From NCBI GenBank assembly GCA_949130485.1, contig OX422189.1:6029920-6093919 (forward strand): a stretch of DNA of 64,000 nucleotides, given 5' to 3'. Below are positions 55,977-64,000 of the stretch, one piece after another (within the stretch, counting starts at the first letter, position 1; each line of letters starts with the position of its first letter). Under the pieces are notes generated by a model that saw nothing but the letters and a program-made list of their open reading frames with translations, did not search any database and was not told where the DNA came from. Position numbers and translations under genes: made by a program. The stretch comes from Agelas oroides (Eukaryota; Porifera; Demospongiae; Agelasida; Agelasidae).

Positions 55977-58045
55977 ATGGATTTGGATTTGAGTACAGTG
56001 CGAAATGAACTCCATGATGTTCGTACAAAGTGGTATGACATTGGAGTTGAGCTGAAACTGAAAATACCCACCCTTAAGTCCATTGAAACAAGATACAATG
56101 ATGATCCTAAGGATTGTCTCCGTGAGGTTATAACTGAGTGGCTGAAGGTAGTTGACCATCAAACATGGAAGCCTCTGGTGGATGCACTGAGAACACGAGT
56201 CATTGATGAGCCAAAGCTGGCAGCAGAGCTTGAGGCGAAGTACTGCTCATGCTCCACAGAAAGTAAGAGACTGGCACAGAGCCAAGTGACTACAACCAAA
56301 TTAATTATTGTCCCACATAAGTTGGTTCTAAAGCTCACCTTTCCTTATCATGTACACTTTCTACAGCAACAGCAAAATGGAAAGGAGGAGCTGCAGAAGG
56401 TAGCCAAGTAAAATATTAGCTATAGCTAACAAGTGAACTGTTCATGTGGTTCACACTGTTCCATCAAAAATAAATCAGAGCCCATGAAACTCTTCAGGTT
56501 ACGATCTCATCTTCATCATGAAGTAGATGAGACCATTATACATTTTAGATAAGGCATGTACAATTAATATTGCAGTGACCACCTTCATCATATATGCATG
56601 ATGTACCTGCCAACATTTTCTTCATAAAATTAAGTGGCATCACAATGATTACAGTTACTATATAACTTTTGCAGTGTGTGGGAGAAGTCCACCTGATTTT
56701 GTGGAGATGAAACCGACTGAAAACAAGGAGGGTAAGTAGGTACACATATAAGATAATTAAACTGCACTTGCACTATAGTGAAAGAAGATAGCAAGGAACA
56801 TTCAATAATTAAAGTACCTAATTGTGCTAGTTGCTTTGAGCTACCATAAATCAACCAAGACTGTGAAGGTTTCTAGCTACAGATACGTACAACTAAATGC
56901 TGACCACATACTTGTGCAAGGATGGATTATTCATGTATTGTTTGCACTTATTGAATAAACTTCCACCTCCCACCATACTATTGTGTTCCTTTATGTAAAG
57001 CAGATGTTGAAAGCCTGAAGCAGGAAATCCAGCAACTAAGGAGGCAACTCAAAGAGAAGGACCAACAACTAAAGGAGAGAGATGAGATAATCCGAGATGT
57101 TGAAAACCTGAAGCAGGAAATCCAGCAACTAAAGGAGCAACTCAAAGAGAAGGATAACATAATCAAAGCCCAGGAACGTCCAGTGACACTCCCTAAAGGC
57201 ATACGAGGATCAGCTGCAGTGGAAGGAAATATAGCCTATTTTAGAATAGGTGCTGATCCATATGTGTATATGCATATGATTCGAGCAATGATAAGTGGTT
57301 GTGTATCTATCCGGAGTGCCCTTCTACCAGATTTGGTATAGCAGTTATCAATGGCCTCCTGACAACTGTAGGAGGGCAACAGGATGGAAAAATCGTTGGC
57401 ACCCTTCTCAGTCTAACAGGAGAAAGCACAAACAAAGAATGGTCAGAAAAGTTCTATGCGATGCCTACAAAGCGGCTCTTTCCGGGTATAGTGCGCCATC
57501 GAACAATGCTCATCGTAGCAGGAGGAACCAGTTCAGGTCTGGACGGAGACAGTCTGACCAATGTGGAGATAATGAATACCGAAACACTCCATTGGACAAC
57601 AGCCAGAAGCCTGCCACACCCATTTATAGACGCATGGCTAACGATATGCGGAAACAATGTGTACATGCTGGGGGGAAACATCCGCAAAACCGCATCAAAG
57701 TTTGTGTTCTTCTGCCCACTCAGTGATCTTGACGACAAGTCTGCAAAATGGCATACACTGCCTAAAGTACCAGTTTACAATGCCACATGTGCATCAGTTC
57801 ATGGGCAACTGCTCGCAGTAGGTGGCAAGCAGTCATTAGAAGAGGGAGAGAAAAATTGCCCTGTCATTTATGCCTACAATCCTACCGAGAAATCTTGGGC
57901 TATTAAATGCAACATGAAAACACCACGTTCTTTCTGTCTGGTAGCAGCCCTCCCTAATGATAGGCTGATGGCTGTTGGAGGATTCGTACAAGGTCCTGAC
58001 ATGCACGATGAGTCAACAAATGATGTTGAGATTATAGATATTTAG
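55977..58045 (+). CDS. Death-domain/coiled-coil/Kelch protein (frame broken once)
   Basis: Exons: 55977-56262, 56367-56399, 56675-56731, 57004-58045, all joined in phase 1. Exon 1 follows TTTTCAG and encodes a Death-fold domain of about 90 residues (WYDIGVELKLK, IETRYNDDPKDCLREVITEW, LVDALRTRV). Exon 4 begins with two near-identical coiled-coil units (VESLKQEIQQL..QLKEKD), then a Kelch propeller with five glycine doublets (LLTTVGG, MLIVAGG, VYMLGG, LLAVGG, LMAVGG) up to TAG 58043-58045; AATAAA at 58182. The coiled coil and Kelch parts are one frame apart: VYM is followed by YDSSNDKW only after a shift near 57264-57278, in a TATGTGTATATGCATATG run. Likely a cytosolic signalling adaptor; partners unknown. 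Confidence 0.8.
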
Positions 58046-59484
58046 TGATCGCCCACATGAAAGAACCAAATGTAAACTATGTGAAGCGTACACAAACATA
58101 CACATAACCAACCCATATACTAATGTGACTTCATTATATTTAATATTTATGTGTAGCTAATTTTGTGCTAACTTGTTGACCAATAAACATCCTACAATTT
58201 ACTATAGCAAGCTATTTCCATGATTATATTGATATACTATGTGTACATAGTTAGCTAGTTATAATTGTGTATGTAAAGCACCTTCATTGACAAAATAAAT
58301 TATTGTCAAAATTACACCCCAAAATGATAAATAGCTAACAATTTACTTGGGTACCTAACCTCACTTATATTGCTTCGTTCAAAGGAGTCTCATTGAACGC
58401 ATGATGTCAGAAGGCTTTCAATCCTAGAGTATAGGTGGGCCCACGCATTTAACAAGACTCACTTACATGCAACTGAATAACAAGCACACAGGTAGTCCCA
58501 GTCATTAAACACAAAATATTTAGTTGTGTGAAATTGGCCATTCAGTATGTCATAGGTATATTGTGACCATCAGCAAGCAAGGTTGTATCTCTTTAATAGC
58601 TAACAAATTCTAGATTTTTATGACTTAGACATAACTGAAATATGTGTCTGTGCATGAGGGTGGACGGGATCTCATCTCTGACAGCTGCATGTCCATTGAC
58701 TATCAAATGACAGAAATGACAGTGCAAAGGCATATACTATAGAAATTAGTGTTTTGGTCAACACCTTATTTGTAGCTTTACCTAGTGAGCAGCAGCCACA
58801 ACTTTCTGTCATTAACTTCACTACTAATAGTCTTATACACAAGATCATGGAACAGACAACCAAACAACATGTTGGTATTGTATGATAAAAAGCAGTATAG
58901 ACCAGTTATTATTTCAGTGGGTGTCACTCCAAGTTTATATGGATTCCATCTATAATCGTACGTGCAATTTACTATTAGGCATTTTGTCCATTATCACTGA
59001 AAAGTCTATCACAGCAATCAACTGCATGCAGATTCTAGCTGCATATAAAGTAAGGTGGGAGCTTTCAAGTTGTTTGTAAAATCTGCCATGTAACCCCAAG
59101 AGCCAAGACCATAATACGAATGCCAGGTGAATGTTCTGTGTCCTTCAAACTATCTAAATGTGTGGCCTGGGAGTCTTCACAGTGCAAATTTCCTGGCTAC
59201 TTTTTAAAAGAGAACTGCGTCCTTGTAGTAACTACTAAACTACAATCATACTTTGAATACTCAATTGCCTTGTATGATATAGCTAAGTCACTGGAAATTT
59301 ACACATCAAGCACTTACAATCTGAAAGCACTGACAATCTGAAAGCACTGACAACGTACATGCTGGTACATGCATGTCTGATTGTGTTAGGATCTTATTGT
59401 GCTCATAGCAACTAAGGTATGCTAGCACATATGCTATAGTGATTAGGGAATTGTAAATATGTACTATTGTATCATACTGAATCA
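58046..59484. other. 3' UTR and intergenic region
   Basis: Begins with the Kelch gene 3' UTR (AATAAA at 58182-58187). No further gene recognised. Confidence 0.5.
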
Positions 59485-59586
59485 ACTTCCTGCTTCCCAC
59501 ATCAAAACACCAGGACTACATATCTGTGGTTTACTCCCACATTTATTTTGAATGAGTGAGTGCAAGAAGTGGCAACCAAGCTTAAG
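59485..59586 (+). promoter_or_regulatory. 5' non-coding exon and core promoter, Death-domain gene 2
   Basis: Paralogous to 55770-55883, with ACTTCCTGCTTCCCACA and the donor CTTAAG/GTGAGC. Indicates that the duplicated unit included the promoter. Confidence 0.55.
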
Positions 59587-59689
59587 GTGAGCACCAGGAG
59601 CTTTAAAAGCATAGTTGGGTAGCCATTAGGTGTTTGATATCTTAAAATATTAAAGTGTGAACAGTGGACAGCCAGTTAGCTACAACACA

Positions 59690-60290
59690 ATACTGCTTAC
59701 AGCTTGTTAGTTAGAACACAATACAGCTTGTTAGTTAGAACATAATACAGCTTGTTAGTTAGAACATAATACAGCTTGTTAGTTAGAACATAATACAGCT
59801 TGTTAGTTAGAACACAATACAGCTTGTTAGTTAGAACAAAATACAGCTAGTTAGCTACACCACAATACAGCTTGTTAGCTACACCACAATACGGCTAGTT
59901 AGCTACACCACAATACAGCTAGTTAGCTACACCACAATACAGCTAATTAGCTACATAGGCGGTTCCAGACCCGGGCAAGCCCGGGCATTGCCCGGGTAAA
60001 ATTCTGGTCACTATATTGCGCGGAAACTCGGCTGTAATATAGCGGTTCCACCGCGTGTGTCGCCTGCCCGGGTAACCTGGCAGCTCTGCAACCGCCACTG
60101 GTTAGCTACACCACAATACAGCTAGTTAGCTACACCACAACACAGCTAGTTAGCTACACCACAATACGGCTAGTTAGCTACACCACAACACAGCTAGTTA
60201 GCTAAACCACAATACAGCTAGTTAGCTACACCACAATACGGCTAGTTAGCTACACCACAATACAGCTAGTTGTTATGTACGTCCCTGCAA
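59690..60290 (+). repeat. 24-bp minisatellite in intron 1
   Basis: Units ACAATACAGCTTGTTAGTTA and variants CACCACAATACAGCTAGTTA (24 bp). The array is split by an insertion at 59958-60096 and ends 90 bp before the Death-domain exon. Confidence 0.92.
59958..60096. mobile_element. 139-bp GC-rich inverted-repeat element
   Basis: GGCGGTTCCAGACCC at the left and CTCTGCAACCGCC at the right are inverted ends; inner GCCCGGGCATTGCCCGGGTA is palindromic. GC content contrasts sharply with the AT-rich host array. Class uncertain. Confidence 0.7.
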
Positions 60291-60386
60291 TTACACAGCT
60301 AGTTAGCAGCTCCTAAATAGGAGACATCTTGAGTAAAGTGAGAAATAGGTGCATGTTCAAATTGTTGCTTTTCTTCCAGTGATAAA

Positions 60387-62575
60387 ATGGAACTGAGTTT
60401 GAATACAGTTCGAAATGAGATCCATGATGCTCGTACAAAGTGGTATGACATTGGACTTGAGCTGAAAGTACCAGAACCCACCCTTAAATCAATTGAATCA
60501 AAGTATGTTGATGATAAGAATTGCCTTCGTGAGGTTATAGCAGTGTGGCTGAAGGCAGGTGACAACGCAACATGGGAGTCTCTGGTAGATGCACTGAAAA
60601 CACGAGTCGTTGATGAGCCAAAGCTGGCAGCAGAGCTTGAGGCCAAATACTGCTCAGAAATTCCAGGTGACTAGGGAACAACTTTAGTCACTGTATATGC
60701 CCCACATACGTTAAACATTAAAGGTTACGATAATGGATTTGCTTGTTGATTTCTACAGCAAGAGCTAAATGGAAGCAAGCAGCTGCACAAGGTAACCAAA
60801 GTGTCTGATTAACTATAGCACACAAGTAAGCAGTTCACAAATATCAGACTGTTTTTACAAGCTAGATTAAGTCACTCTATACAAAACATTTGAAGTTTTG
60901 ACTTAACAGTGGTGGGGGGGGCCAGCACAAATCACATGTTTCTCAAAGCCCTGAAACACAATTTTTGCTACGCAATCAAACCCAGCCTACCATAGTCTAG
61001 TAGTACCCCTTATCTACAGCCCTTTAGCCTAAGCCCACTGTCTTTGATCACAATAACCTCATTTGTATATACAATATCAGTTTGTTGTTCTAATATTGAG
61101 TTAGGAAGTGCAATGTTTACTCATGCTATAACTCCATTTTCAATATCCTTGCTGCTGCTTTCTACTAGGGCTACAGTTGGTTGTACAAACATTCTATTGT
61201 CTTCTTCAACTTACAACTCAATAATTGGTCAGCAGAAACTAACAGGGATTTGGCTAATGCAATTAGAACTTACAATGCTACCACATATGTGAGTGTTCAC
61301 TATGGCATGCAACCCGTCACATTTGTACTTGTGCACCTTTCATGGGTATATATTGTTATAAGGATACTACACTATCATATCCATGCACTTGTACCTCCTG
61401 CTCAAACAGCCAGACTATAGTACACCAAGTAGCTATTCTTTGACAAATTTTTACATACTTAATTTAAGCAATAATAGCTAGACATGCAATAATCTAACTG
61501 AAACCTGTGATTTACATATTTGCTACATGATTCAGTGACCTCTTCACATCAAATACTGGATTTAAAACACAGACTTAAATTCAACGTGATTATTATTATA
61601 TGCTCTAGACACATTACATATTTATTTGTGTGTAGCTTAGATAGCCATCTCCAACTCCATGCTGTGCCATTATCCAAGATTCTGAAGATACACACTAGCA
61701 CAGTATCCATGGACACACTGACTGTGCGAGAGTACCCGCATGAAGCACATAAGTATTTATGGGGGTCTAGTAAATTTTTGCAATTTGAGAGCCTCTCAGG
61801 TCCATTCTGAAGCCATTTTAGGCCATTTCTGTTTGTCAAGAGCACTTCTCACTTTCCTTTTGGTAGTAGTTATGTGTGTTGCAGTATCTCTAGATGACAA
61901 ATGAACAAACAACTGTGTGGTGGGGGCACAAGTGCCTTTGTCCAAGGTTGCAATCTCTGATCGGTCAACCTTACTAGCTTTTACACCAATTAATTTACCC
62001 AACTATTCATCAGTGCCTGGCCCATATGGGCCCAGGTATAGTTACACCACTACCTCTATGATGTGTCAGGTACAGCTATATATATATATATATATATATA
62101 TAGATGTGGAAACAAGGATGGCTAGACAGACAGAAGAAGACTATATGCATGGTACTTCCCTTTCTGATGTAGGGCACTGAAAAACATCACAGGTTTGCTA
62201 ATATGCTGTTTGTGGGGTCCATATAAGTGCAGTGTTACCATCCATTGAGTGATCAGCAGTGCCAATTAAGAGTACAAGGTGGGACAACCTCCCAACATTT
62301 GGAAGGTACTATGTAGTGACAAATGGGAAATGTTTGTTTGTAAGGAGTGCTCTCAACAGATGGCAATGGCCTATGTACGATTCCTTCTGCATGAGCAGAC
62401 CTGAGAAGCTTAAACTTTCTGGGGGAGCATATTCTGACCAGACCCCCTTAGCTAGGTAGTTCAGTGTACAGAGGCTTGTACAAATTGCTGTGCTCAAGTA
62501 CAGAGGAAGACTATGCATCAGTTTGTTTGGAAACAAAATAGTGTAGGTATACCCAGGCCCAATGGCCTGTTGGGT

Positions 62576-62633
<58 letters not shown>

Positions 62634-63103
62634 GCATGCATTAGTCCAATACGTGACTCCTCCAGCTTTTCCACTCATGTGGGGTCTAGTGTAGCTACAC
62701 CACATATGCGAACAGGTTGCATTGGTTAATCATACTCATGATGAAAGCTACTTGACTCCACTAACAGTACTTGCTGCAAGAATAAGCTAAGTGACTTCAA
62801 AAATTGCTGCAAAAATAATGAAGCTTAATGGCTGGAAGAAATGCTGCAAGTTCGAATTGCTGCAAGTTCTGTATGCTAAGAATTGCTGCAAGTTCTGTGG
62901 CTGAGATGAAGATATCTTCGATACTTGGAATCCATAGGATAAGAAATTGTATGTGGAGGGTCATGACTGTGCAAATAAGATCTAGGTTCAAGGGTTGTTT
63001 AGTGATGGCATCATACATACTTATCTACTTTCCGCAGTGCGCGAGAGAAATGAAAGTGATAATAAGGTGGAACCCAAACAGAAAAAGCAGAAGCTTGAAG
63101 ATG
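60387..63103 (+). CDS. Death-domain protein 2, partial
   Basis: Exon 60387-60666 starts after TTCTTCCAG and encodes a Death-fold domain closely similar to gene 1 (WYDIGLELKVPEPTLKSIES, NCLREVIAVWLKAGDNATWE). Exons 60759-60791 (RAKWKQAAAQ) and 63038-63103 (a basic RERNES..KQKKQKLED stretch with a likely nuclear-localisation-type KQKKQK) follow, all phase 1 and matching the gene 1 exon order. The last donor GTGAGT at 63104 shows the gene continues; a possible next acceptor is at ~63714 (T-run then AG) but the frame after it is unconvincing. The C-terminal domain therefore lies beyond or is not recognised. Likely an adaptor like gene 1. Confidence 0.75.
60792..63037 (+). other. Intron of Death-domain gene 2
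   Basis: 2.2 kb with no exon recognised. It contains a (TA)n run at 62075-62101, a GGGGGAGCATATTCTGACCAG hAT-like end near 62418-62450, a (GT)n run at 62578-62632, and three copies of AATTGCTGCAAGTTCTGT-type words at 62850-62900. Confidence 0.6.
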
Positions 63104-63349
63104 GTGAGTAAATGCTATATAGCTCAAGATCATGCATGAGGCTGACACTTAAGCTTGTTTGCTATTGATATCTTAATTGATACCATAATTGATATCTTAA
63201 TTGATACCATAATTTCCAAAATAAACCCACCTGCAAAAGTAAGCCTCCCCCTGCTATTCTGAATGTAAAGGATTTGTTGTTGTTGTTGTCATTTTTGTTT
63301 TGTAAAATCATCCATAAATACATATGCGGCTATGTCAAAACAAAAATGA

Positions 63350-63950
63350 ATTTGAGTTGTGGTAGCTTGTTGCTGCGAAAGGGGTGCAACTACATGCATA
63401 GTTTCAGAAAACTACAACAGTCAGGTATGGCTATACTTTTGGCAGTTCATGTTCCCCTCGCAAACCTCTAAAAGTCTCCTTTTAGTAGCTAGCATTTTGC
63501 AACTTATGGTAAACTGTATGTATGCCTATCATACTGTTGGAAATGCATACAGCTACTTATACGTACTATACGTACAAAAATGAATTGTAGTTGCAGTAGC
63601 TAGTTGCTGTGAAAGGGTTGCGACTGAAGAATAAAGTCCATTGTCCATGGGCGTGCATGCATGTTTCAGAAACCTACAACAGGCTGGGGTAGTAAAACTG
63701 TTTTTTTTTTTAGTTATCCAAGATGCACAAGGAGAATGGCCAGCCTTGTTGGGGCCATACTATATTATTATGGTGTTGTTGAATTTGAATATGCAGTTGC
63801 ATTTTAATGCATTGCTAGGTTTGGCTACTTTTGGTGGTTTGTGTTTTGATTTCCTCCCATCGCAAACCTCCAAAAGCCTCCTTTTCAGTAGCTAGCACTT
63901 TGTAACTTATAGTAAAATGTATGTATTGTATACATACATACCTATCATAC
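63350..63950 (+). repeat. Imperfect tandem duplication
   Basis: 63352-63535 and 63590-63950 share GTTGCTGYGAAAGG, TTTCAGAAA.CTACAACAG, TCGCAAACCTC.AAAAG and TAGTAGCTAGCA-type words in the same order. The second copy holds an extra ~115 bp (63712-63826) and a T run. Small TTGATATCTTAATTGATACC units lie at 63163-63212. Confidence 0.65.
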
Positions 63951-64000
63951 CGGATAGAACAATCGCATGATGTCTCAGCATCTTGTACTAAGGAAAGTAG

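Overview
The window looks like nuclear DNA of an early-branching animal. My best guess is a marine demosponge of the Amphimedon type. The reasons are short introns with clean GT/AG borders, AATAAA-type poly(A) signals, a Death-domain/coiled-coil/Kelch gene, a polymorphic-outer-membrane-protein-like beta-helix protein fused to a many-pass membrane domain, and dense small inverted-repeat elements. The species is an inference; no marker gene settles it.

Layout. (1) 1-8690 and 23684-33000 are two copies (A and B) of one segmental duplication, about 98-99% identical by eye. Each carries the 3' part of the beta-helix/membrane gene, an orphan terminal exon, a small single-pass membrane protein gene, a decayed minus-strand LCAT/PLA2G15-like lipase, a retroelement tail with a hammerhead ribozyme, and a GC-rich minisatellite. 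Copy A is cut by the left window edge; copy B runs into 200 Ns at 33001-33200. Copy B has a complete beta-helix gene (21414-25352). (2) 10231-11571 is a short-period minisatellite. (3) 12174-21315 and 33201-39166 are arrays of a 192-bp satellite with higher-order structure; 39167-42146 is a related ~200-bp satellite, and one unit of it also sits at 11578-11738 next to an LTR-retrotransposon fragment. (4) 42147-49650 is gene-poor and full of inverted-repeat transposons, including one carrying a FLYWCH zinc finger. (5) 49652-64000 is the gene-bearing part: an archaemetzincin gene, a decayed gamma-butyrobetaine/trimethyllysine dioxygenase gene, and two tandem Death-domain genes that share a 5' non-coding exon. 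The first continues into a coiled coil and Kelch repeats; the second leaves the window.

The strongest observations are: a complete type I hammerhead ribozyme in copy A whose catalytic core is deleted in copy B; a foldback transposon family with TAGCCTCGTTCCCAGGCC ends and exact 9-bp target duplications; a clean 738-bp TA-flanked insertion that separates the two lipase copies; a satellite whose old edge grades into a second satellite while two short dyads stay conserved; and the Death-domain/coiled-coil/Kelch gene with a one-frame break at a TATGTG run. Genes were recognised from remembered family motifs, without searches.
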